From Limnohabitans sp. TEGF004 (GTDB taxonomy: Bacteria > Pseudomonadota > Gammaproteobacteria > Burkholderiales > Burkholderiaceae_C): a stretch of 64,000 nt of DNA. The DNA lies in assembly GCF_027924965.1 (NCBI RefSeq), contig NZ_AP027056.1, positions 2,294,001 to 2,358,000 on the forward strand, written 5' to 3'. Positions 9,873 to 17,788 of the stretch are shown in pieces. The position numbers and the translations under genes are program-made. The notes beneath the pieces were generated by a model, which worked only from the letters and a program-made list of their open reading frames with translations, did not search any database and was not told the DNA's origin. The stretch's first letter is position 1; each line of letters opens with the position of its first letter.

Positions 9873-11082
9873 GTTTTTCTTTCTTGTGCAACGCACGGCC
9901 AATGAAGTGCGCCAAAACCGCACCCGCCAAACTGAGCGTGGCAGTGACGGTCCACGTCCACTGCCAGCCACCTGCGCTGGCTGCCACCCAAGCCACCATG
10001 GGCGGGCCTGCAAACTGGCCCAGCGCTGATAGCTGTTGCATGTAGCCCACGGTGGTGGAGACCGTGCCTTCGCTGGGAGCCAAACGCAAGGCGCACGAAA
10101 ACAGAGTGCCGGGAATCAAACCGCCCACGGCCGAGAACATCACCACGCACGCAAAGCGCAACGAGGTGGGCAAGCCTTCGCCCTGCCACACGGCATATGC
10201 GCCAACAGCGCCCAAGGTCATGCAAGCAAAACCGATAGAGAGCAAACGCTGCGCAGGCCAACCGCGTTGCAGCAAACGGCCCGACATGATGTTGCCGCTC
10301 ACATTGGCCAACGCCACGCAAGCCGACAACACGCCCGCCGTGCCCGCCGTTAAACCTAACTCGGCATAGACCGTGGGCAAAAAGCCCACCACGGCCAGCC
10401 ACTGCGATGAATACACCGCAAACGTGAGTGCGACCAACCAAGGGCCGGGGCTTTGAAGGGTGAGCGCCAATCGCTTGGGCCATGCGTCATTGGCAGCGTT
10501 GTGTGTGGGTGCTGGCTGCTGCACATCGGGCACGCACAACCAAACGGCCACCCAAGCCAACGCGGCCACTGCACCCAGCAGCCACCACCACGCGGACCAG
10601 TTCAAACCCGCAATAACCCAAGGACCCAACAGCAGCGCCAGCGCACTGCCCGTGGGCATGTACGTACCCCACCAGCCCATGCGGCCGCTGAGCTGCGATG
10701 CATCCACCGTGCGGCGAATGAGCGCGGGCGCAGGCATGACGACCAGCAAAAAGCCCAAGCCTTCTAATGCGCGTAAGAACAACAAGCCACTGGCATCGGC
10801 CACAAAGCCACCACTGATGCTGGCGACTGACAACAGTGCCAAGCCGACCAACATGCTGCGGCGCAGGCCCAAACTATCAGCACTGAGCCCAACAGCAAGG
10901 CCGAGCGTCATGCTGGCCACTTGCACCGCAGACAGCAAGAAACCGGCTTGCACCAAAGTGATATTCAGTGCGTCTTGCAGCACCGGCAACGCAGGCGGCA
11001 GCTTGCCCACATGCAACGCAGCGCACACGCCTGCAAACACAATGACCCACGAGGGGTGGATGCCAAAGCGGTGCTTGCTCAT
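9865..11082 (-). CDS. MFS transporter (CynX/NimT-like)
   Basis: A 405-residue permease with about 12 hydrophobic segments in two halves, as in the major facilitator superfamily. The loop after helix 2 reads SADSLGLRRSMLVG, a form of the conserved G-x-x-x-D-x-x-G-R-R/K motif. The N-terminal half resembles cyanate/nitroimidazole-type (CynX/NimT) permeases. Substrate cannot be told from the sequence. It begins 21 bp after dgt on the same strand and overlaps the DUF1415 start. Confidence 0.8.
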   Translation of the reverse strand: MSKHRFGIHPSWVIVFAGVCAALHVGKLPPALPVLQDALNITLVQAGFLLSAVQVASMTLGLAVGLSADSLGLRRSMLVGLALLSVASISGGFVADASGLLFLRALEGLGFLLVVMPAPALIRRTVDASQLSGRMGWWGTYMPTGSALALLLGPWVIAGLNWSAWWWLLGAVAALAWVAVWLCVPDVQQPAPTHNAANDAWPKRLALTLQSPGPWLVALTFAVYSSQWLAVVGFLPTVYAELGLTAGTAGVLSACVALANVSGNIMSGRLLQRGWPAQRLLSIGFACMTLGAVGAYAVWQGEGLPTSLRFACVVMFSAVGGLIPGTLFSCALRLAPSEGTVSTTVGYMQQLSALGQFAGPPMVAWVAASAGGWQWTWTVTATLSLAGAVLAHFIGRALHKKEKHD

Positions 11083-11103
11083 GTGGCGTAGATGCAGCTA
11101 GGT

Positions 11104-12237
11104 TTATGCCGTCAAGCGTGCGTGCTCACGCGTGGCGAAACGATCAGTCATACCCGACAAGTAATCGGCCACGGCACGCGGCACATCGCTGCGCTGGGCG
11201 TAGGCGGCGGGCATTTCTTGGGGCTTGGCCAAGTAGACGGCGAACAGTTCTTGCACCATGGCGCGCGCACCGTCTGTGGTTTGCATGACCTGCGGGTGAC
11301 GGTACAAATTGCGGAACAAAAACGACTTGAGCGCTTTTGACTCTTCGTACATCGCTGCACTGAACTGCACGATGGCTGGGCACTGGCGCGCTTCGTTTGC
11401 ACTGGTGGGCGCGTGCTGTTGCAGCGCTGTGCGCGTGGCGTTGATCACGTCGTACACCTGATCGCTCAACATGCGGCGAATGGTTTCGTACAACACGCGG
11501 CGGCCTTGAAGCTGTGGATACTCAGCCAAAGTTTGCGCGTGATAGCGAGCAAACAACGACACGTCTTGCAGTTGTTCGAGCGTGAGCAAGCCAGAACGTA
11601 CGCCGTCGTCAATGTCGTGCGCGTTGTAGGCAATGGCATCGGCCAAATTGCACAGTTGCGCTTCAAGGCTGGGCTGTGTGCCGTTCAAAAAACGGGCGGC
11701 GATGCCGTTGGGCTCATGCGCGTTGATGAGTTCGGCGTTGCGACGCGCGCAGTGCTTCAAGATGCCTTCGCGCGTTTCAAAGCTCAGGTTGAGGCCGTTG
11801 AACGCGGGGTAACGCTCTTCAAGTTCATCCACCACGCGCAAGCTTTGCAGGTTGTGCTCGAAGCCGCCATAAGGGGCCATGCATTCGTTCAGCGCGTCTT
11901 GACCGGCGTGACCGAAGGGCGTGTGGCCAAGGTCGTGTGCCAAGGCAATGGCTTCCACCAAGTCTTCGTTCAGACTCAACGCGCGCGCAATAGAGCGGCC
12001 GAGCTGCGCCACTTCCAACGAGTGCGTCATGCGCGTGCGAAACAAATCGCCTTCGTGGTTCAAGAAGACTTGCGTCTTGTAAACCAAGCGGCGAAACGCG
12101 GTGGAGTGCACGATGCGGTCGCGGTCGCGCTGATGCGGGTTGCGCACGCTGGAGGCGTGGGCGGGAAGTGAGGGTTCTGCGTGGCGGCGACCACGCGACT
12201 GTTCAGGCAGGCAGGCGTAGGGTGCTAGCTGCGTCAT
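11104..12237 (-). CDS. dgt: Deoxyguanosinetriphosphate triphosphohydrolase-like protein
   Basis: An HD-domain enzyme that hydrolyses dNTPs to nucleoside and triphosphate. The metal-binding residues are visible: H in [11 protein letters not shown], the HD pair in [14 protein letters not shown] and the later D in [14 protein letters not shown]. At 377 residues it matches the short type-2 dGTPase-like group. The start codon overlaps the aroB stop in an ATGA, so it is the third gene of an aroK-aroB-dgt run. Confidence 0.93.
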   Translation of the reverse strand: MTQLAPYACLPEQSRGRRHAEPSLPAHASSVRNPHQRDRDRIVHSTAFRRLVYKTQVFLNHEGDLFRTRMTHSLEVAQLGRSIARALSLNEDLVEAIALAHDLGHTPFGHAGQDALNECMAPYGGFEHNLQSLRVVDELEERYPAFNGLNLSFETREGILKHCARRNAELINAHEPNGIAARFLNGTQPSLEAQLCNLADAIAYNAHDIDDGVRSGLLTLEQLQDVSLFARYHAQTLAEYPQLQGRRVLYETIRRMLSDQVYDVINATRTALQQHAPTSANEARQCPAIVQFSAAMYEESKALKSFLFRNLYRHPQVMQTTDGARAMVQELFAVYLAKPQEMPAAYAQRSDVPRAVADYLSGMTDRFATREHARLTA

Positions 12238-13334
12238 TGGGAACAGGAGTCATCAATGACTTGCGCCACCAAAGCGTCAGGCGCACCGCGCACAATGGCT
12301 GTGCCGGGCTTGTCGATGAGCACGAATTTGATTTCGCCTGCTTCTGCTTTTTTGTCCACACGCATGTGGTGCAGGTAAACGTCCGCGCCAAGTTTGGGGC
12401 CGACGATGGGCAAGCCTGCACGTTCGATGAGGGCGGTGAAGCGCGACACAAACGCCTCGTCCACCAAACCCAAACGTTGCGACAGGTGCGAGGCCATGAC
12501 CATGCCGCAGCCCACAGCTTCGCCGTGCAGCCATTCGCCAAAGCCCAAGCCCGCCTCGATAGCGTGGCCGAATGTGTGGCCAAAGTTGAGGATGGCGCGG
12601 ATGCCGCCCTCGCGTTCGTCTTGGCCAACCACCCAGGCTTTGATTTCGCAGCTGCGCTTCACAGCATGTGCCAAAGCCTTCGGGTCACGCGCCAAGAGCG
12701 CGTCGAGATTCGCATCGATCCAATCGAGAAACTGCATGTCGGCAATGGGGCCATATTTGATGACTTCGGCCAAGCCCGCGCTCATCTCGCGCTGGGGCAA
12801 GGTTTGCAAGGTGTCGAGGTCGCACACCACACGTTGCGGTTGGTAGAACGCACCAATCATGTTTTTGCCGATGGGATGGTTGATCGCCGTTTTGCCGCCC
12901 ACCGAGGAGTCGACCTGTGCCAGCAAGGTGGTGGGCACTTGCACAAAGGGCACGCCCCGCATGTAGCAAGCGGCGGCAAAACCGGTCATGTCGCCCACCA
13001 CGCCGCCGCCCAAGGCGAACAACACGGTTTTGCGGTCGGCGCCTTTGCCCAGCAGCTCGTCAAAAATCAGATTCAGCGTTTGCCAATCTTTGTGGCTCTC
13101 GCCATCGGGCAAGGCCACGGTGTGCACGTGTTTGTAGAGCGGTGCAAGAGCGGCTTGCAAACGCTCGGCATAGATGGGGCCCACGGTGTCGTTGGTGACG
13201 ATGAGAGCAGCCGAGGCTTTGGGTAAGTTGGCCCATGTGCTGGCAGCGTTGAGCAACTGCTCGCCAATCAAAATTTGATAGCTGCGATCGCCCAAGTCAA
13301 TGGCAACGCGTTCGAGGTGTGGTGTGTTCGACAT
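12234..13334 (-). CDS. aroB: 3-dehydroquinate synthase
   Basis: The second step of the shikimate pathway: cyclisation of DAHP to 3-dehydroquinate with NAD+ and a divalent metal. The 366-residue length is normal. Visible motifs are [21 protein letters not shown] (NAD/phosphate binding), [19 protein letters not shown], and the metal ligands E in EVIKYG, H in [11 protein letters not shown] and H in WLHGEAV. It sits 3 bp after aroK and overlaps dgt by 4 bp. Confidence 0.97.
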   Translation of the reverse strand: MSNTPHLERVAIDLGDRSYQILIGEQLLNAASTWANLPKASAALIVTNDTVGPIYAERLQAALAPLYKHVHTVALPDGESHKDWQTLNLIFDELLGKGADRKTVLFALGGGVVGDMTGFAAACYMRGVPFVQVPTTLLAQVDSSVGGKTAINHPIGKNMIGAFYQPQRVVCDLDTLQTLPQREMSAGLAEVIKYGPIADMQFLDWIDANLDALLARDPKALAHAVKRSCEIKAWVVGQDEREGGIRAILNFGHTFGHAIEAGLGFGEWLHGEAVGCGMVMASHLSQRLGLVDEAFVSRFTALIERAGLPIVGPKLGADVYLHHMRVDKKAEAGEIKFVLIDKPGTAIVRGAPDALVAQVIDDSCSQ

Positions 13335-13337
13335 GAA

Positions 13338-13913
13338 TCAAATTCTGTGTGGGGGCGACACGCGTGGGCGGTCGGCAGGCGCGGGGGGCGAGACGGGTTT
13401 GATGTGGCCCGCAAGTTCGAGCTGGGACACGATCATGTTGACCAAGCCTGCCACATTGGGGCGACCTGTTTCGATGACGTAATGGGCGGTTTCGCGGTAC
13501 AGCGGGTCACGCACTTCGAGCAGCTCGCGCAAGCGCGCTTGCGGATCGGCCACTTGCAACAAGGGGCGGTTTTGGTCATTGCGCAAACGGCGAAACACTT
13601 CTTCGGGGCTGGAGCGCAAATAAAACACGTGGCCGTGTTGGCGCAGACGTTCGCGGTTGATGGGACGCAACACCGAGCCGCCACCAGTGGACAACACGCC
13701 GTGGTGGTTGTGGCACAAATCGGCGAGCACTTCAGATTCGAGGTCGCGAAAGCGGTCTTCCCCTTCGCGTTCGAAATATTCGCGGACCGAGCAACCCAAG
13801 CGGTGCTCAATCGCGTGATCCGAATCAACAAAGGGGAGGTGTAGTCGCCGAGCGAGTTGACGCCCAACAGTCGTTTTGCCGGAACCCGGCAGACCCACCA
13901 AAACCAACAACAT
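13338..13913 (-). CDS. aroK: Shikimate kinase
   Basis: Phosphorylates shikimate at position 3. Walker A is GLPGSGKTT; the substrate-binding D and R residues lie in VDSDHAIEHR and FRDLES; STGGGSV is the third binding motif; the lid carries RPLL. At 191 residues it is slightly long, owing to a proline-rich C-terminal tail. It follows pilQ's position in reverse (8 bp downstream of pilQ), the conserved betaproteobacterial pil-aro arrangement. Confidence 0.96.
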   Translation of the reverse strand: MLLVLVGLPGSGKTTVGRQLARRLHLPFVDSDHAIEHRLGCSVREYFEREGEDRFRDLESEVLADLCHNHHGVLSTGGGSVLRPINRERLRQHGHVFYLRSSPEEVFRRLRNDQNRPLLQVADPQARLRELLEVRDPLYRETAHYVIETGRPNVAGLVNMIVSQLELAGHIKPVSPPAPADRPRVSPPHRI

Positions 13914-13921
13914 ATGCTTTC

Positions 13922-15481
13922 TTAACGTGCAACGGCACTGTGATCAAGCATTTTAGGGGTTATGAAGACCAGCAACTCTTGCTTGGCTTGGGCGGTGCGG
14001 CGGTTTTTGAACAAATACCCCAGCACGGGGATGTCGCCGAAGAACGGGACTTTGTACTCGTCCTCTTGCTCGCTGGTCTCGTAAATGCCGCCAATCATGA
14101 CTGTGCCGCCGTTTTCCACCAGCACTTGGGTCTTGACGTGCTTGGTGTCGATGGCAAACCCCGCAGGGGTGATTTGGCCCACGTTGTCTTTGGAAATATC
14201 AAGGTCTAACACGATGCCGCCCTCGGGCGTGATTTGTGGCGTGACCTCCAACTTAAGGTTGGCTTTGCGAAACGCCAAGGTGGAGGCTCCGCTGGCGGCG
14301 GCCACTTGATAAGGCAACTCTGTGCCTTGCTCAATCACGGCTTTGGCTTGGTCTGCGGTGACCACGCGCGGGCTAGACACAACCTTGCCTTTGCCGTCGG
14401 CTTCGAGCGCTGAAAGTTCAAGGTTGAGAAAACGGTTCTTGGCCGAGTTGAAGATAGATACTGCAAAACTGGCTGAAGCAAAGCCATTGAGACTGGCGGC
14501 GGGCAAGTTAACGAAGCTGCCGGAGGTGTCGAGCGCTTTGTCGGCAATGTTGAAGCTGGTGCCTTGCTGCGCGGTGGGGTTGGCATTGGCGATGACGTTG
14601 GTATTGGTCGGCCCCCACACGTTTTGTGCACCACCCTGCCCCATCCCACCCAAGCGCACACCCAACGTCTGGCCAAAGGTGTCACTGGCTTGGACGATGC
14701 GCGCTTCGATCATCACTTGGCGCAAAGGGATGTCGATCTTGGCAATCATTAGCGCCACTTGGTCAAGGCGCTCGGCAATGTCGGTGACGAAGAGTTGGTT
14801 GGTACGCGACTCGGCCATGGCGCTGCCGCGTGTGCTTAGGATGCGTGAGCCGCCGCCCATCGACGACAGGCTGAAAGGGGCTGAGTTAATGGGCGGCGCA
14901 TAACCCAGGCCTGCACTACCGAAACCGCCATAGCCTGCGCCATACCCGCCACCAACGGTAGACATCGCAGGCAACACCGTGCCCCCTTGAATCTGCGTGA
15001 GCACATCCACGGCTTTGGCGTAATTGAGTGCGAAGCCACGCGTTTGCATGGGTTCTAGGTTTTGCGCAGCGAGCTTGCTTTCATATTCGAGCTTTTCGCG
15101 CGCCGCCACTTCCGTGCGTGGCGCCACCCAAATGACATTGCCTTGCCGGCGCACACTCAAGCCCTTGGCTTGGGCCATGATATCCAGCACTTGGTCCCAA
15201 GGCACTTTATGCAGCTTCAAGGTCAATGCGCCCGTGACGCTGTCAGACGTGATGATGTTGAGACCCGTGAAATCGGCCACGATTTGCAGCGCGGTGCGCA
15301 CCTCGATGTTTTGAAAATTCATCGACATCGGTGCACCGATGTAGGTAGGTTTAGCTTCTTGACTTTGCAGTGGCAGCGCGAACGTTGAGAGAAAAAGTAT
15401 GCCGCTGTACACGAACGCACAACGCACGGCGTACGCCCATCGGCGACGCATCAACTCACCGCGAAAAAACTTGCAGCTCAT
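13922..15481 (-). CDS. pilQ: Type IV pilus secretin PilQ, short form without AMIN domains
   Basis: The outer-membrane secretin channel through which the pilus or competence fibre passes. After a signal peptide (hydrophobic run near residues 20-38) come the secretin/TonB short domain (MNFQNIEVRTALQIVADF), one N1 domain, a glycine-rich loop (GGGYGAGYGGFGSAG) and the C-terminal secretin domain (VIEQGTELPYQ; VGQITPAG; MIGGIY; PVLGYLFKNR). At 519 residues it is much shorter than most PilQ (about 700), and no AMIN peptidoglycan-binding domain precedes the short domain. Its ATG overlaps the PilOP stop, with GAGG 7 nt before the start. Confidence 0.93.
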   Translation of the reverse strand: MSCKFFRGELMRRRWAYAVRCAFVYSGILFLSTFALPLQSQEAKPTYIGAPMSMNFQNIEVRTALQIVADFTGLNIITSDSVTGALTLKLHKVPWDQVLDIMAQAKGLSVRRQGNVIWVAPRTEVAAREKLEYESKLAAQNLEPMQTRGFALNYAKAVDVLTQIQGGTVLPAMSTVGGGYGAGYGGFGSAGLGYAPPINSAPFSLSSMGGGSRILSTRGSAMAESRTNQLFVTDIAERLDQVALMIAKIDIPLRQVMIEARIVQASDTFGQTLGVRLGGMGQGGAQNVWGPTNTNVIANANPTAQQGTSFNIADKALDTSGSFVNLPAASLNGFASASFAVSIFNSAKNRFLNLELSALEADGKGKVVSSPRVVTADQAKAVIEQGTELPYQVAAASGASTLAFRKANLKLEVTPQITPEGGIVLDLDISKDNVGQITPAGFAIDTKHVKTQVLVENGGTVMIGGIYETSEQEDEYKVPFFGDIPVLGYLFKNRRTAQAKQELLVFITPKMLDHSAVAR

Positions 15482-16467
15482 GGCGCAGCCTCATGCAAGG
15501 GCAAACGCACATCACGGATGTGCCATTCGCCCGAAGAGCTCAGCGCCAATTCTTGAATCAGCAAATGGTCAGGCGCCACCGCCAACACCCGCCCAAAGTC
15601 TTGTCCCAGATATCTGCCCGCACGCACGCGATGCACACTCACCATAAGCATATTGTTTTTGTCTCCGACTGGCGGCAGCACTTTGACCAAGGCCTCCATC
15701 TCATCCGCGGAAGCGATTTGCCCCACGTACTGCAAGCGTTCGCGCGGATAGGCTTCCAACACATCGCGCGCACGCAAAAGCTCAGGCGCCACCAAACGGG
15801 CATAGCTGGGATGTTGCTCGGCATGGGCGCGTTGCGTTCGGCCCCAAGCTTGCGCACTGAAGGGGTCAACTGGCGCAGCCCCTTCTGAATTGACACTGGC
15901 CAACTCGAATGCTGCATCAGTCACCGTGGGTTGCGGCGCCAACGCCAACACTTGCGCAGAAACGCCCCCACGTGGATCGGCCTTGAGCTCCAGCGACGAC
16001 ACCGTCACGCCTGGGGCAGCGGTGGACCACTGCGCCAACCAATTGAGCCAACTGTCCCAAGAGCCTTGCACCTTCACATGCACAGGCAAGGTCTGCATGT
16101 GCAGTGCACCCAGCGCAGGGTTGTGTTGTAGTTTGTCCATCCTGAGTTGAGACAGCTGCAACCCCTGTTGCTCTGCCAACCGGGTCAGCGCAGCCGCATC
16201 TGCAAATGTGGCTTGCGGCTGACTGGAAGTTTGCAATAGCTGTGCAGTCTGTGCGCGCAAAGCTTGCGTTGATTCTTGTTCTGCCACCCATTTAGCCTTG
16301 GCCTCGCTGGCGTCATCCCACGCTTGCCAGCTGTGTAGCCACCACGGGCTGAGCAACATCGCACCACAAACGCCCGCGCTAACGAAGAAAGCATATTGAT
16401 AAGCGCGCGGCCAAAGCCAAGGACGGCGCAAGTCCAACTGCGGCAGAGCGAAAGTCAAACCTTTCAT
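15478..16467 (-). CDS. Fused type IV pilus assembly protein PilO-PilP
   Basis: A 329-residue fusion. Residues 1-175 look like PilO: short cytoplasmic start, one membrane segment (about 22-45), a coiled-coil stretch and a ferredoxin-like periplasmic domain. Residues 205-329 look like PilP: DPF, then LEAYPRERLQYVGQI, HRVRAGRYLGQDFGR and the closing WHIRDVRLPL strand, which is the domain that docks on PilQ. Separate PilP is normally a lipoprotein; here it has no lipobox and is held by the PilO helix. The ATG at 16467 shares one base with the PilMN stop (TGATG). The longer upstream frame overlaps PilMN and was discarded. Confidence 0.8.
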   Translation of the reverse strand: MKGLTFALPQLDLRRPWLWPRAYQYAFFVSAGVCGAMLLSPWWLHSWQAWDDASEAKAKWVAEQESTQALRAQTAQLLQTSSQPQATFADAAALTRLAEQQGLQLSQLRMDKLQHNPALGALHMQTLPVHVKVQGSWDSWLNWLAQWSTAAPGVTVSSLELKADPRGGVSAQVLALAPQPTVTDAAFELASVNSEGAAPVDPFSAQAWGRTQRAHAEQHPSYARLVAPELLRARDVLEAYPRERLQYVGQIASADEMEALVKVLPPVGDKNNMLMVSVHRVRAGRYLGQDFGRVLAVAPDHLLIQELALSSSGEWHIRDVRLPLHEAAP

Positions 16468-17666
16468 CACACCCCCACCTTCAAATCGGCTTCGATGCGA
16501 AATTGCCACACCGGCAAGCCGGTGGTGGACACGGCGGGCATCACTTGCAATTGCGGCAGCTCTGGCGCTTGCGCCCAAATATCAAGGGCCTTGAGTTGTT
16601 GCACCAACTGCTGCGCGTGCTTGGATGACAACGCCTCGCCTTGCATGGTCCAGCGCGTGCCTTGCTGTTTGACGCTGGCCACCCACACGCCCTGTGCGGC
16701 TTGGCTGAGCACACGGCTCCATTGCAAGCTTTGCGACTGCAAATCTTGGCGTGCCTTCAGCCAGCGGCTTTGTTCTGCGCGGCGCTCATGCAAGGCTTTG
16801 GTGTGTGCATGCGCTTTTTGCACCTCGTCAAAGGCGCGTGCTGACGCCACCACATCGCCGGCGTGCGGCTGTTTGCTTTCGGCGGCAGAAGCCATCACCG
16901 TGCCAAATCCCAAGGCCAAAAATGCGCCGCCCATGGCGCACACAGCGACGCCCAGCAACCATGCACGGCGCAACACATGCTGCGTGTTCTCACGGTGGGG
17001 CAGAAAATTCGCACCTTCCTCGATCCAACCACGCAAGGCCAAACCAAAAGCTTCATCGCACTGCAACGCCAAGGCGGCACTGGCCTGAGGCAAAGCGGCC
17101 AAAGTGTGACTCAGCGCCGTGCGACGCACAGCATCTTGACGGGGTTCAACCACAGCGGCGTTCAAACCGGCAAGCTGGGCGACCCGCTGCAAGGCCTCAA
17201 CACGCAAGCGCGGCGCAGCTTGTACCAAATAAAGCAGCTCACCCGCAGGTGCCGACTCGGTGTCCAAGCTGTAATCCATGCACACCTCGGATGCGTAATC
17301 GGGCAGCAGCGATTGCACCTCGGCCTGCAACTGAAATGCCACATCTTCAGGCGACAAACTCGCAGCCAAGGTCACAAGGTGGTTAGACACACAAGCGCTG
17401 TCCAAACCAAGATAGGCCAGCTCGGGTTGGTAATCGCCTGCTTCCAAATAAGCGCGCAACCACAGGCCCAGCTCCACCGACTGCATCACCTCGCCATGCG
17501 CCACCAGCCCCTCGGGCAACGCCAAACGCTCAGCACAACAAACGGTATCGGGTTGGCTGGGTGAGCCGCTGAGCACCACCAAACTGCAGGCATCAGGGCC
17601 CACATCGAGCCCCACCACGCAGAGGCGGCGCGGGCGTGAAAGGGAAAGCCATGAGGTCCAACGCAT
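16467..17666 (-). CDS. Fused type IV pilus assembly protein PilM-PilN (GspL-like plan)
   Basis: A 399-residue fusion. Residues 15-190 resemble the first half of the actin-like PilM (VVGLDVGPDACSLVVLSG; VTLAASLSPEDVAFQLQAE; GLNAAVVEP), but the second nucleotide-binding half of PilM is missing. NFLPHRENTQHVLRR at 220-234, the usual PilN start, leads into a membrane helix (236-258), a coiled coil and a small periplasmic domain. Cytoplasmic actin-like domain, helix and periplasmic domain in one chain is the plan of GspL in type II secretion. The start at 17666 is set by AGGAAG 7 nt upstream; earlier in-frame ATGs lie in the intergenic region. Confidence 0.78.
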   Translation of the reverse strand: MRWTSWLSLSRPRRLCVVGLDVGPDACSLVVLSGSPSQPDTVCCAERLALPEGLVAHGEVMQSVELGLWLRAYLEAGDYQPELAYLGLDSACVSNHLVTLAASLSPEDVAFQLQAEVQSLLPDYASEVCMDYSLDTESAPAGELLYLVQAAPRLRVEALQRVAQLAGLNAAVVEPRQDAVRRTALSHTLAALPQASAALALQCDEAFGLALRGWIEEGANFLPHRENTQHVLRRAWLLGVAVCAMGGAFLALGFGTVMASAAESKQPHAGDVVASARAFDEVQKAHAHTKALHERRAEQSRWLKARQDLQSQSLQWSRVLSQAAQGVWVASVKQQGTRWTMQGEALSSKHAQQLVQQLKALDIWAQAPELPQLQVMPAVSTTGLPVWQFRIEADLKVGV

Positions 17667-17771
17667 GAAACACTTCCTTTTGCAAAGGGTCGGGGTGCTT
17701 GGCATTTCAACGCGTTGACAAGTGGCTGCGGAGGTGTTTGACTCGAGACTTTTGTGATGGAAGCGTGTTTT

Positions 17772-17777
17772 TATAAT
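17772..17777 (+). promoter_or_regulatory. Possible -10 element of ponA
   Basis: A perfect TATAAT lies only 11 bp before the ponA ATG, with no convincing -35 box at 16-18 bp and no Shine-Dalgarno sequence. If used, the transcript would have a leader of about 5 nt. Confidence 0.35.
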
Positions 17778-17788
17778 CCTCCCCACTT

